Shown one piece after another: positions 27,101 through 42,100 of a stretch of DNA of 64,000 nt (position 1 is its first letter; every line of letters starts with the position of its first letter). This stretch comes from Antedon mediterranea. Lineage: Eukaryota > Echinodermata > Crinoidea > Comatulida > Antedonidae. The position numbers were made by a program, and so were the translations under genes. The stretch covers positions 11,878,922 to 11,942,921 of the forward strand of contig NC_092678.1 in assembly GCF_964355755.1 (NCBI RefSeq), read 5' to 3'. Below the pieces are notes generated by a model that did not search any database, was not told the DNA's origin, and saw only the letters and a list, made by a program, of their open reading frames with translations.

Positions 27101-30100
27101 TAAAGAACAATTGATGCAAATATCAACTGCGTATCTTATTTCATTAATTAATTATTTTATATTGTGATATTATAATCATTCGTCCCACGAAGCGTCGAAT
27201 ATCGATTCGTCACTTCGTGTGAGTAAAACGCGCATCGCGCACACTGTTTACGCACTCCAATAAACGGCGAATATGCAATTCGTCACTAATTGCATGTGAT
27301 CTGATTGGTTTATTGCATATCTGGAACATTCCATTATTTTATGGCAAATTTTCAGTCCCGCGAAGTTAGATTGAGCATAGATTATAGAATATTGAACAGT
27401 ATTTTACCCAGTAAAAACTGATTTTTGTGGTTATTGATAAATTATTTAGTAAACTAATTATATAAATACATTTCAGGAAATTTAATGCAACGTTTCAATG
27501 TTTGTTCTTTCGTACGTTCACTCGAGCACTAGCAAAACATTAAATTAAATTATGGCACTGACAACACATACACGAAACGGTACGGTAACGATTAGGCCTA
27601 CATCAATGTTATAGTAATAAGTATTTTATAGAGAATAAATAACCTGATTATTAAAAAGAAACATCAAATTTCACCTCTATTGTTAATGTATAATAGCTAC
27701 TAAGGATAATAACTTTCATTTCTGTATACACATTTTTATTAAACAATTCATACATTTTGATGTTTAATTGATTTTTAAATTAGATAGTTACAGTATAATT
27801 ATTATAATCAGTGCGTCACCAAATATCTTTGGGGGCATGGTTATACTAAATACTATCGTATACTATATAGGGTAATCTGCGCATTATCCTGTGATATGCC
27901 CTACAATAAGACCCCATTGCTATGGTATCACATTAAATTAGTAAATAATTTAAATAAGCCTTTTAATACGAATATTAGAAAAGGCAGATAACACATTTAA
28001 TGTTATTTAATAAATACTATATTGGCCATGAATGGCTAAATGATAGGCCTAATATGCTGAAAAAGTCGTATTGTACAATGGACTGTCTAAATTATTTTTT
28101 AACTGTTCCCGTAGGGCCTACTAAGGGAATATTGAATTAAAAACGTTTATTCTAACTATCTAACATTGCCTTGCCTTATGTAGAGATCAAATAATGTATA
28201 AATTAATAATTAAATCTAATTAAATGAACCATGTTTACGTTTTTGCATTATTTACAATAGCTAAAATGATGTTTGTGCATCAGTTAGGCTACTATAAATT
28301 ATATTTTGCAACTGATTTGTGATTGTTCTTTTGCATTTTTAACAGAATAATTTGTTTACTTTATATTATTATCGTTAGGGCCCTATCTAAGATGTTTACG
28401 TGGGACTGCCTATTCATTACCACGCAATCACGGCGAATACCGCATATTTCATAGTCATTGCGTAAGGTTCTTGTTCACACGAAGTGACGAATATGCGTCG
28501 AATATCGCTTAGTTACGTGATACGCGGTAAATAATCTTTACACGAAGTGACGAATGTATTAATTAAGTGATTACTCTTTAATTAATGAGTATATTTTTTT
28601 ATGGACACTTTAAAATTATTCATTTGATATATTTTTACATAATTACCACAAAAATAATGGACATTCGCTTTTTTCTTGCGAGAAATGACCGTGCAAAAAG
28701 TGCCTTTTTTACAATCGTGATTTTCTCGAAATGGACATTTTGCGGATTCGCCGGTTCTTGTGACGAGTGACGATGTAATATGGGCCATCCATTTATAAAA
28801 AAAAATGTTTTTAAATACAAGAGTGGACAAAATAAAAACAGAATACCACCATAAAAGACACTCAACATTAATGTTCCTAAATTAAGGGGTGCAACTCAAG
28901 CACAAGATACTGGGTGGGTATATGTACAACAGTTCTTACCATTACAACTTTCACCATAGAAACCACTGCAACAGGCTAATGTCTATAGATACAATAAACA
29001 ATATAATAGTAAATCTGTAATTTATAAACTAAATATTTTGAGGCCAAGGCCAATCTTAAATTGCAGAAAGTAAATCAACTAATACATTACTAAAGTGTAA
29101 GTTTTATTGAGTCAATGGCAGAGCAGTTAAGAAAGCTTCTCTGACAAGTTGCATATTATATGCTGTAGAAAAAAAATAAAGGAAATGCTTTGTGATGAGT
29201 AGGGAGTACCAGTGTTTATTAAGCTCTGTCCACACATCAAACAAACTAGTTTGACAAAAAAGTATATGGGCACATCACATTTTTTGACACATAAAGTTTG
29301 ATAGTGTAGACAGAGCTTTAGATGAATGAGTGCCTGTATAATTACTGTGATTTTTATGTGATTTTTATTGAAAATATATTGTTATATTGAGATTCATAAG
29401 CATTTACACGAATGGTTAAACATTGTTTTGAGACCATATTACAGTTACCACTAGATCAGTGCTTCTATGAATGGCTGTTCTGTTTAGCACTAGTTAATCA
29501 TACCCAGTACCATTTTGATTTTACAATCAGTAGGGAATTTATGTCACTTACTTTTACTGCATGGATATGTGATTTTTTTAGGGTGTTGTTAGGTGTATCT
29601 TATAGACAATTGGAGCATGGAGGTATAAAATATGATTGGAGCATGTTATGTATGTAAATGTGTGGCAATTTATTTTGTACATAAGTTGGAGACTTCCATG
29701 TGAAAGATATTCAAACTACTTCCTGAATATAACTTAACCCTATAAATAGAGACGCTGGTGTAGGTCAAATCCAGAGCTATGCTAAGTGGTGTGAAAGGGG
29801 TAATACTGTAGTTTATATGTGCTATATAAATACACATTATTATATCAGTGGTAAAGCGCACTTAAGAATTTTAAATTAATTGTTACATTAAATCAATCAA
29901 ACTGGTCTTGAAAACAATCAACAAATAAATATATAATATTGTTATTTTTACCTCTTTATGTTATACATTCACTTTCGCATCCTGTTACATAACATAGATT
30001 TTCATCTACATATGTGCATTCAGTTATAGTATTGTATTTTACACGAAATGTGTGAATTATATTTCATACTGTAATTAAACTTTAATTCGTAAAATAGCGA

Positions 30101-33100
30101 AAAAATAATGAATGAAGAAATTGATAATTTATATGTTATTTATGTGATAATTTTACTTTTAGAGACAACAAAAAAAGATTTTACTTTTGTAGTGATGTTT
30201 ATTAATGTATCACATCTACTTCTGTAGATTGGAATGGCAGCTTCTACACCGTGAAGTACTCCTTTATCAGTCTCAATATCTACTTCAGTTAATGCTATTC
30301 TATTTACCAATACCTAAAAAGATAACATAACATAAGATTGTCATTTATACAGTGCCTTTTACAATGATTAAAGTACTTTGAATTGTGTATCATTTAGTGA
30401 AGTTATTCCACATAGACCAAGCTTTGAAAATGAATGTTCACTAGTGAACATGAGGAATGTAAAGTTTAGTAACATCGCGTTCAGACGTGAGACCAGTACG
30501 TTTACAATTGTACTACTAATTTTGAACTGCAATTCCGTCAAAAGTGGTATTAATACAGTATGAGTAATAATGATATTAAACTTGTCTATATATAACACTG
30601 ATAAAACAAATAATCATTTCTCATAGCGCTTTACATTATGCTGGGTACAGCAGAGACAAAACATTCATTTTAATAAAAAAATTAATTAATTAAATAAATA
30701 GGTTTTTGAAAAAAATGTTTAACGAGCGACACTGTGCTTATATCACTTGGAAGTGGTAACCCATGGTACACCGAATACCAATCTTCTTAATTGTTTATTA
30801 ATTAAATTGCAAAAGTACTGTTATTTGAATACATAAACAGTAGTAGTTCAAACTGAATTGCATGTATTTGCATTTCTTTTTTTACATTTTCATATTATTT
30901 CTTTTTGAATCTAGATGGATTGACTCATAAGTGACTTGCTCTCATTTCACACATAAAGAAGGAAGTGCGAAAGGAGTCTTATGTAGGCAAAATGAGGCGC
31001 TCCAGCTCAAAAGCGGCGCTGTGTCGCAATAGACCAACCTATGTAATAACTATCACAAAGTTCAATTTCAGCGAATGTGAAAAAATTTTCAATTTTATTT
31101 TTTTTACATAATATGAATTATTGATATGTGTTTTACCTACCCACGAAGTCTTATTATGAACCAATAATTATAAATGTGTTAAATTCCGTAATCTTTGATG
31201 TGTGTTTCTTTTTAAATATCTGAAAACAAAAATGTACAGTGCCCGAACGACAATAAAATACTCCATTTTTCGCTAGAAGTATCATCGGCTTTCTCCTTCG
31301 CAAACTCCGCCATGTTTGGTATCGGCAGAAAGCTTAGATTTTATTCTATCTAACCCTGCCCTTGATTCGTTGGATAAATATTATTCTAACCAATTAAACA
31401 TCGTCTTATTGCCGTCTTGTTGTTGCTACCCTGCCCAAACAAATCTGTAAAAACTACGTTGCTGATTGGTCAATTTTCATTACATCATTACTGAGCATGC
31501 GCATTTGCTATGTTTACGCTTCGATCTGGCTACCGCGCCTGCGCGAAGTAGATCGAATAACACATGTTCCAGGGAAATTCTTACGAAAACATTCTTTCTT
31601 CATTCATCTAGCGATAACTATTATTTATATTACTGATTTTTCGCAATACGTTCGTAATGTCTCGGAAGGACCCGCCTAAGCAAATTCTAGATGCGTTAAA
31701 TGGTGCCAATGATTTTGGTTTTAATAATGAGGATGCTGAAGTAATCTCAACCAACTCATGATGACCAAAACTAGGCCTAGGGCTAGGCCTTTAGTAGAGG
31801 GGTAGGCCCTAGCCTAGGCCTTTTTTTTGACGAAGTGGAGAATGGCCATCCTAGGCCCGTTATCCATAGGGTAGATGTCCTTAGATGTAATGAAATGCTT
31901 CTGTAAGTACATTTTATTTTTTCTTGTATTTAAACTAAAATCCGTCTTGTCACATTAAATGTTAAATATCACTATGAAGAAATGATATAACTTTATATTA
32001 TTAATATTACTAGCCTAGGCTAGGCCTACTATGGTCTACTAATTCAATAAATTAGTTGAGGTAAAATAAAGTCAATTTAGGCCTAGGCTAATTAAAAATG
32101 TCAGTAAGCAAATTTGATTTTTACAAACACATTCATGCTTGTTTGTTAAATTAAACTGTCTGTATTTGTTTTTCTTTAGTTGTGACAAAACTGCAGATTG
32201 GTGTTCATTCAAAATGATGAAGAACTGCAGAAAATCCGATCATTCAAACGCTGCAGATGTGGTAACGGACCCGACAAAAACGTTTGCCTAAAACAATTTG
32301 AGGAAGAATTTATGTATGGTGTATACAATGAGTACATTAATACGCCAGAACAAAGCCTGCAGTTGCCAGAACCCATTCCATACCCTGGTTTATCATTTAA
32401 AGGGCAATCATACTTCTATGACTCGGTACGAGAGTTTTGTAAATTTGAGGCAAGGGATATTGTGTGTCCCGCTCCAAGCGAGTAGAGGTCCTGTCGCAAT
32501 ATTGTTGTAAAGTTAAAAATCTTAATTTATTTATTTGCAATAAAATTAATATAGATTTTAAGTGACAGTTGCGGCAATTTTAACTGGTGAAATATTTTTA
32601 TTTTTATTTGTTTTGTATTTATATTTTAATGTGCAATCTATTCACTTTTCTATTAAATGAAATTTGTTGACGATCATACTGGTTTAACTTTTTTAACAGG
32701 GCAATAACTTTAATGGCAATTTATTAATATACTTTTATTTATACTTTCATTTTATACTTTCATTTTATACAGTAATTCAAAAATGTGTATATAAATTTTC
32801 TCAGTGTCATGCTTTGTCGACTTTCATTTTGTTGGCATTCAGTTGAGAAAATACTGTTTTTGAAAATGATAATGTTGAAATAAATTAATGATTTTAACAA
32901 CTAATGTTCTTTATTGTATTGTTATTGTGTGTGCAAAATTTCTTTAGAATCAGACAATGGGAACTTTACTGTTGCTATGGTGTTTTGACTGTCCTTTTCC
33001 AAAAACCAGCACAGTTTACGCTCTGTTGATTTCAAAGTCATGTTCCTCTAAAACCTGGATTTCCTTTTAGTGAAAGTGCTGTTTAGTTTTTGGCTTATAA

Positions 33101-36100
33101 CTTTGGATAGGTTCAACTAAATTTAATGTATGATATATCATTGTAAAGCTTAATATGTAAAGAATATGAATTTATAAAAAGATAGGAATGAAAAAAATTG
33201 ATCTGGATGCTGATTTTGAGCTGGAGCGCCTCAAATATTAAAACTCTTGATTTTCCAAAATGAATGAAATTCTTGCACTTACCATGCTACTGTTAATGAC
33301 ACTAATAACAATGTCATCATAATTGTGTCCAAGCAATGTTTCCAATTGTAAACCATCCACAAGTTGTACAAAATGTAATTTACGACCAATGGTTGAGTAT
33401 TTCAGATCAGCCTCCGTCTACACGATAAAAGCATTGAACTAATAATCGGGGACAACAAATTTGTACACAGCTGGTAATGGCTCATCTATCTTATAATACA
33501 AATCAGGGAAGAACTGGTATTTGTGGTTGAGTTGACGGTTCTTTCATATTATTCGCAATCAACTATTGCAATAAAAGTGGGTGCATAGAGGCAAAACAAG
33601 AATATCAATGCAGGAATGATACCACAAAAATTATTATAAGTTACTTATTTTTCACAGTGTATGACCTTAAATTAGATAAAAAAAATTGTAGGGATAGGTT
33701 ATTTAACATTTTTAAAAAACTGAAACTAAACTTATACCAAATTAATATCCATGAGGGCACTATTGCTTGGGATAAACATTGTGTAGGAATCCAATTCTTG
33801 TAAACTTTCAGAGATTCCAGTCTCCTAAAAAATAAATTATAATAGTCAATGAAACATTGATTTCTTGAGTTGCAGAAAATAAAAAAACACAAAAACAATT
33901 TCTGAAAGAAATATTTTTGTCAATATATAATAGGGATAAATTAATAAAATGGATTCCTTAATTACATACACATGCATAGATTCCCATAATGCAAAGTTCT
34001 TACAACTGAAGAAAATAATGACCAAGCACAAGGAGGCTTTAGAAGTGTAAAAACAAGGAAGGAAATGTGATTCAACATTTAAATAAAATTGATAAATAAT
34101 TCTTAAGAACACGTTTGTTCTTGCTGCTACAACCGTGTTCTTTAGAAGTATGTCGAGAAATTCTTTTTGGAAACACACGGTGTACTGCAAACCTATCTTT
34201 ACTTGATAAATATTGTTATGTATTATTGTATAGTAGAGTATGTGTAACTACTTACATTTAGCATCTGTCTAATTCTTGAGTACTTTGGATAACGTGAAAG
34301 CACATGCAAGATGTTGCCTGGTCCGGTTTGTGTAACAGGTGTTGGCTCAAAAATAGTTGAACTTATAAAAACCTAAACAATTTCAAATGATAATATTTAT
34401 TGACAATACAATTCAAAAAACTGTAATCACCAGCATTTGTTTACCAAATCTAGTATCTATAAAATATGTTATTAGGTGGGAATCTTTAAAAATATTTGTT
34501 TGTATTTTATTTGTAATGTTAAAGGCCACTGAGACTTCTAGATTGTTCTTAATTATAACTCTGTATTATTTATATATGGCATTTGATGAAATAAATTTTT
34601 GTTAAATGTGATTTTTATTTTGAATTTTAAGATTTGGTCCATACTCCTGCCACACACTTTGGATGGTTTTATAAAAAGAAAAAACTAAATATATAGATTG
34701 ACAAATTTTAAACTTTAAATTTTCGAATAATTGATATAGGTTTTATCAAAATTATTAGCTTTTATATTATAAAATATTTCTTTAAAATGTATTGTCCCCT
34801 AAAATATGAAAAATACATATGAATAAAATAGGCCATGTTATAGTTATTCATTCATTCTGCTATAGAACAGATTAATAACTTGTTATAATAATGGTTAAGC
34901 CTCTTCTAGATATATGATTTCCAGTTGACATTTCCCCTTATTATTACGGTTTGTTGGATAAATAATTCAATTTTTTGTGAAAGTGAATAATTATGTGACA
35001 AAGAACATTCCTTATCCAATGAAGGTTCTGTAACTTCATACAATGTTTAGAATTAAACAAACCTGGTTAATTATATGAATGATTCCATTAACTGCAGGCT
35101 CATTGTTGATTACTATCTTTGCTTCATTCACATACACACTCTAGCAAGAAATAGAGAAAGAGTAAATAATACAAGAGATGTTATCTATATATAAATTTAC
35201 GTAAGGGCAAAATTCGGTAAATCGCGCCTTACTTCTAGAATTTTCACTCGATGGTATGTAAAGTTGGTTCGTACTTTCGGTACTTATTTTAACCGCCTGA
35301 TGTAACCCTGTTTACTAATTAAATTGAGTTAGATAATTAGTTATTGACGATTAAAACGAATTTAGGTTCAAAGATTTGCCCCAAATAGGGGTGTTTTCCG
35401 ATCGTGGTATACACTGTCTAATGGATGTCCATCTTGAAAAATACCCGCCAAAAAAATGCGAGGAGGCTTCGCATTTTTCTATCTCCTCCTACGATAATTG
35501 TTTTTAATAGCTGAAAACCGGTTGAACAGCTAGAGTACACCATCATAATGTTGAAGACAGGCCGATTTTCTTTAAAAAATACTATTTTGATAGATTTAAT
35601 ATACGATTATACAAATGTATTGATTTGCGATGAATGGAACATCCCAATCTCTCAGTCTGCCAGAGTTGGTTTAACACAAGTACTGTGAGGTAAATTTATG
35701 AGCCCTTGGTTTAACACATACGGTAGGTAAATATATGGGCCCTTTGAGAATAAACTTGCAATACTTTGACAATACTGTAAATACCTATTAACTATTTTTC
35801 ATTTGAATCGAACATTTCTTACTGTGAATGTTCGTACTGTTAGATGTAATATAAAAATATATACAAATAAACTTTATTACTGAGACTGTGGATAGGCTCT
35901 ACTGTTAGATATACAAATAAACTTTATACTGACAGTTCCTTCTCAACGTTTGTATTAATTAATAATTACCAAAAATATAAACGTCGTAGTGGTGTATCGT
36001 GACATGTACTTTAATATTTCAATCGATTATGACAGTGACAATTTTAACAAAGTATTAAATCGCAAATGTTTTAGGCCTACTGTATTTAGAGGTATATTAT

Positions 36101-39100
36101 TTATAGGCCTATAAAACATGAACAAAATATTTCGTTACTCAGTGGATAAAGAATATATTTAAAAATTGTTCCTCTTTGTACCTATCCGCTTTCCCATCCC
36201 TCAACCCTAATGTTACATAGCGAGGAGGCTTCGCATTTTCCTATCTCCTCCTACGATAATTGTTTTTAATAGCTGAAAACCGGTTGAACAGCTAGAGTAC
36301 ACCATCATAATGTTGAAGACAGGCCGATTTTCTTTAAAAAAATACTATTTTGATAGATTGCTAGAGTACACCATCATAATGTTGAAGACAGGCCGATTTT
36401 CTTTAAAAAATACTATTTTGATAGATTTAATATACGATTATACAAATGTATTGATTTGCGATGAATGGAACATCCAGTTTGGTTTAACACAAGTACTGTA
36501 GGTAAATTTATGAGCCCTTGGTTTAACACATACGGTAGGTAAATATATGGGCCCTTTGAGAATAAACTTGCAATAGGTTCGGAAAATGTTAAAAACCAAT
36601 TTCTATTATTTGAATCGGTAAACAGTTTCCATTTATTATACATTGATAATGAAACATGAAATATTCCTATTTATGTCCCTCGAGGTTCATTACAATTTAT
36701 ATTTAGTAGTCCCACGGACTTCATCTTAGCCACTCCCCCGAGTGCTAAGGCCAAATTTATGATACCCTACTTTCTATGTAGTTACAGTTAGTTCTTGACG
36801 ATAATAATAATACAACGAATTTAGGTTACACCCTTCGGCCGCGAAAACGTTTCTGTACAAATATGATACCGATTGGCTTTATTTCATTCAACAGCGACCA
36901 TAATCTCGGCAATTACAGGATAGATAAACTATTTTATTATTGATGTGCTTATAAATTAAGACTCATGTAAACAGCTTGATTACATCATTTTACAGACAAA
37001 CGAAACTTTTTTAAACCTACTGTTTCAATAACTGAGTATAATACTGTATACGTTTTCATAAGTAAGTGCATATACATTTTCGTGTTTTCATTGACGAGAT
37101 TGTAATAGTAACTTCAGTAACTATTACAGTACTTATTTACGTAAGGGCAAAATTCGGTAAATCGCGCCTTACTTCTAGAATTTTCACTCGATGGTATGTA
37201 AAGTTGGTTCGTACTTTCGGTACTTATTTTAACCGCCTGATGTAACCCTGTTTACTAATTAAATTGAGTTAGATAATTAGTTATTGACGATTAAAACGAA
37301 TTTAGGTTCAAAGATTTGCCCCAAATAGGGGTGTTTTCCGATCGTGGTATACACTGTCTAATGGATGTCCATCTTGAAAAATACCCGCCAAAAAAATGCG
37401 AGGAGGCTTCGCATTTTTCTATCTCCTCCTACGATAATTGTTTTTAATAGCTGAAAACCGGTTGAACAGCTAGAGTACACCATCATAATGTTGAAGACAG
37501 GCCGATTTTCTTTAAAAAATACTATTTTGATAGATTTAATATACGATTATACAAATGTATTGATTTGCGATGAATGGAACATCCCAATCTCTCAGTCTGC
37601 CAGAGTTGGTTTAACACAAGTACTGTGAGGTAAATTTATGAGCCCTTGGTTTAACACATACGGTAGGTAAATATATGGGCCCTTTGAGAATAAACTTGCA
37701 ATACTTTGACAATACTGTAAATACCTATTAACTATTTTTCATTTGAATCGAACATTTCTTACTGTGAATGTTCGTACTGTTAGATGTAATATAAAAATAT
37801 ATACAAATAAACTTTATTACTGAGACTGTGGATAGGCTCTACTGTTAGATATACAAATAAACTTTATACTGACAGTTCCTTCTCAACGTTTGTATTAATT
37901 AATAATTACCAAAAATATAAACGTCGTAGTGGTGTATCGTGACATGTACTTTAATATTTCAATCGATTATGACAGTGACAATTTTAACAAAGTATTAAAT
38001 CGCAAATGTTTTAGGCCTACTGTATTTAGAGGTATATTATTTATAGGCCTATAAAACATGAACAAAATATTTCGTTACTCAGTGGATAAAGAATATATTT
38101 AAAAATTGTTCCTCTTTGTACCTATCCGCTTTCCCATCCCTCAACCCTAATGTTACATAGTGAGGAGGCTTCGCATTTTCCTATCTCCTCCTACGATAAT
38201 TGTTTTTAATAGCTGAAAACCGGTTGAACAGCTAGAGTACACCATCATAATGTTGAAGACAGGCCGATTTTCTTTAAAAAAATACTATTTTGATAGATTG
38301 CTAGAGTACACCATCATAATGTTGAAGACAGGCCGATTTTCTTTAAAAAATACTATTTTGATAGATTTAATATACGATTATACAAATGTATTGATTTGCG
38401 ATGAATGGAACATCCAGTTTGGTTTAACACAAGTACTGTAGGTAAATTTATGAGCCCTTGGTTTAACACATACGGTAGGTAAATATATGGGCCCTTTGAG
38501 AATAAACTTGCAATAGGTTCGGAAAATGTTAAAAACCAATTTCTATTATTTGAATCGGTAAACAGTTTCCATTTATTATACATTGATAATGAAACATGAA
38601 ATATTCCTATTTATGTCCCTCGAGGTTCATTACAATTTATATTTAGTAGTCCCACGGACTTCATCTTAGCCACTCCCCCGAGTGCTAAGGCCAAATTTAT
38701 GATACCCTACTTTCTATGTAGTTACAGTTAGTTCTTGACGATAATAATAATACAACGAATTTAGGTTACACCCTTCGGCCGCGAAAACGTTTCTGTACAA
38801 ATATGATACCGATTGGCTTTATTTCATTCAACAGCGACCATAATCTCGGCAATTACAGGATAGATAAACTATTTTATTATTGATGTGCTTATAAATTAAG
38901 ACTCATGTAAACAGCTTGATTACATCATTTTACAGACAAACGAAACTTTTTTAAACCTACTGTTTCAATAACTGAGTATAATACTGTATACGTTTTCATA
39001 AGTAAGTGCATATACATTTTCGTGTTTTCATTGACGAGATTGTAATAGTAACTTCAGTAACTATTACAGTACTTATTTATTATACGACACAAGACAATTG

Positions 39101-42100
39101 TATCTGACAGGTACGTACATTATTCTAAAAAATAAGTCTAGATAGATCCCTTAGGCGTCATAAATCACAGGCCAACAAATCAGTACTCATGACAGAAATT
39201 CGACCCAGTTTGGTTCACACAAATGTTTACAGGAAGTTCAACACCACAACCGATGATTTGCCCTAAATATTTAGGTAGACTACAGTTTAATTTTTCACTG
39301 AATAGGAGCTTGAATTTCCGATTTCCATTTCGCAGAATGTCTAGGTCTATTTATTTAGTTTGGTTCTTATAATATATAAATACAATCAACTTTATTACTG
39401 CGGTTCCATCACCACCACCACGTGCTGCCGCCCAATTCCCGTACATACATTTCCATTTCTCCCTAATTTCTTTAATCCACATAAATTAATTGTCCTTTAT
39501 GGAATCCAGTATTGGTTTTGTTGTCTCTATTTCTGAATACCCCAATTAGGGGGACACTTCCGTTTTTGTTTAGTGTCCCAAAAAAGTCCCCGTCCGTGGA
39601 TTCTACTGTATTCGAGAACCATCTGTGAGCACCCACCCCTAGATGGTACGCGAGCGAAGCGAGCGTGCCATCTAGTCCAACTAATTTATGTACTGATTAG
39701 GAATTAAGTTTTATCCTTGTCTGGCCAAATTAATTACATTTAATTGAAAAATACAGAACTTCATTTGATATAAATGTCCTACCCCATGTACATATTTACT
39801 GTTATCCAAAGTGTATCCTGTCATTTGATGGTTAATTTTGTACCATGTGTCATGGCTTTTTAGTAACCCATTGGAAATTGTTGTGCAACACAATAGGCTT
39901 GAATATTACGCGATGAGAATAGACAAGCATTCTACAGGTGGGTAGAGTACGCCATCTATAACAGCTCTGCTCAACAGATGGAAGGGTTGAAGTTTACTTT
40001 TGAAAAGTAGGTCTTGTATACACAAATAGTAAAAGTGGAGAATGTCATTCATTTAAACCGTAATGTATTCCAATGAAACTGTGATGAGGTACGCCCTCCA
40101 CAAGATGTGTTTTTCATCTTTCTGGGCTTGTACCTTCTTCTTTCGAAATTTTGTTTAAATATATATTGTTCATTGAAATCAACTTTGTATATGGAAGGAG
40201 AAAATAAATGTTGCTTTGTTGCTTTGAGCAAAACAGGGCTGTGGAAGCCAAACAACAAGATTGGAATCTTTATGGTACAGGGGCATTTCAATTCTCTAGT
40301 TTGCTCAGCACATCATAATAAAATTGACCCCAACAATTTTTGTACATACTTGAATTTTACTCTATGGACATCTTCATTTTCATTCATCACACATTTTTTT
40401 ATCATGAGAAACATGACAATTTAAATAGCATGGTCCTTTCCATAAGATTCCAAAAGTGCATGTTGAATACAATTCAGTTCACAGTCAGAACTTACCATAT
40501 TACTGTATCTTAAACTGATGTTTCTATTATTTAGAGAAACAAGAGATTGTTCTTGAATTGCAAGACCTTTGACATCAGAATAATGGTAAACACCACGCAC
40601 AACATGGTTACTATAAATAACATACAAAAAAAAAATTACGAATTAATAGATGCTTTTACTATATAACTTTAACCATTTTCCAAGATCAAGTGATTGAATT
40701 ATACAAAAATTGGTTAATTACATCAATTAATTAGTATTTCCTGTCACCCATTGGTGTTTGTTGTTGTTTTTGTATAATTCGATCACTTGATCTTGAAAAT
40801 GGTTCCATGATGGTTCCGAAACGTTGATCTTCTTGTTTTTTGTCATTAAATTTTATTGTAATATAAAAAAAAAATTACTATACATAAAATACAGCACAAA
40901 AAAAAACATATTCAAATTAACTTTGTTATGATAAAATAAGCAACCGTTAGGTTGAAGTTATTTTAACATATTATATATGTCTAGGTTTGCCATGTTAATC
41001 AGGCCTCCATTAAAATCAGAGAGATATGTATTTATATATGCATGACAAAGTTATGAGCAAAAACATTTTTTTTAATAGATCTAAAACAAAACTTTTAACA
41101 TGTGGGAGATTATTGTAACATGAAAATTTAAAAAATTTCATTTTTTATATGCCATACTATGAAAAAAAAAATTGCACGTAATTCTCAGACTTAAACCCAC
41201 AATGTTCAGATGACTATCCTGCCATTCATACCTCTAGACCACTGGCTAGGGTTATTAAGCGCAAGGAAGCAGTGACTACTGAGCTGTGCTGATGGCTAGG
41301 GTTATTAAGCGCAAGGAAGCAGCGACCACTGAGCTGTGCTGATGGCTAGGGTTATTAAGCGCAAGGAAGCAGTGACCACTGAGCTGTGCTGATGGCTAGG
41401 GTTATTAAGCGCAAGGAAGCAGTGACTACTGAGCTGTGCTGATGGCTAGGGTTATTAAGCGCAAGGAAGCAGTGACTACTGAGCTGTGCTGATGGCTAGG
41501 GTTATTAAGCGCAAGGAAGCAGTGACCACTGAGCTGTGCTGATGGCTAGGGTTATTAAGCGCAAGGAAGCAGTGACCACTGAGCTGTGCTGATGGCTAGG
41601 GTTATTAAGCACAAGGAAGCAGTGACTACTGAGCTGTGCTGATGGCTAGGGTTATTAAGCGCAAGGAAGCAGTGACTACTGAGCTGTGCTGATGGCTAGG
41701 GTTATTAAGCGCAAGGAAGCAGTGACCACTGAGCTGTGCTGATGGCTAGGGTTATTAAGCGCAAGGAAGCAGCGACTACTGAGCTGTGCTGATGGCTAGG
41801 GTTATTAAGCGCAAGGAAGCAGTGACCACTGAGCTGTGCTGATGGCTAGGGTTATTAAGCGCAAGGAAGCAGTGACTACTGAGCTGTGCTGATGGCTAGG
41901 GTTATTAAGCGCAAGGAAGCAGTGACCACTGAGCTGTGCTGATGGCTAGGGTTATTAAGCGCAAGGAAGCAGTGACCACTGAGCTGTGCTGATGGCTAGG
42001 GTTATTAAGCGCAAGGAAGCAGTGACCACTGAGCTGTGCTGATGGCTAGGGTTATTAAGCGCAAGGAAGCAGTGACCACTGAGCTGTGCTGATGGCTAGG

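Larger units (their letters stand above)
30994..33232 (+). mobile_element. 2.24-kb DNA transposon with 19-bp TIRs and AAAT target duplication
   Basis: It is bounded by GAGGCGCTCCAGCTCAAAA (30994-31012) and its exact reverse complement (33214-33232). AAAT occurs directly outside both ends (30990-30993 and 33233-33236). The interior is less AT-rich at 31250-31680, with TGCGCAT/GCGCCTGCGCG words that resemble a promoter, and has two short coding-like frames. The superfamily is not recognised. Confidence 0.85.

Noticed and set aside
29412-29657. 81-residue plus-strand frame
   Set aside because: No recognisable domain, no splice or repeat context; length is compatible with chance in AT-rich DNA.
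35458-36577. LTR retrotransposon (two 300-bp direct repeats 760 bp apart)
   Set aside because: No TG...CA ends, primer-binding site or gag/pol sequence between the repeats.
36310-38583. Short frames [11 protein letters not shown]... and [11 protein letters not shown]... present twice
   Set aside because: Their duplication reflects the 1.94-kb repeat; they are about 60-76 codons, with no domain or coding bias seen.
40107-40424. 105-residue plus-strand frame
   Set aside because: Low-complexity hydrophobic reading of intron DNA with no motif.
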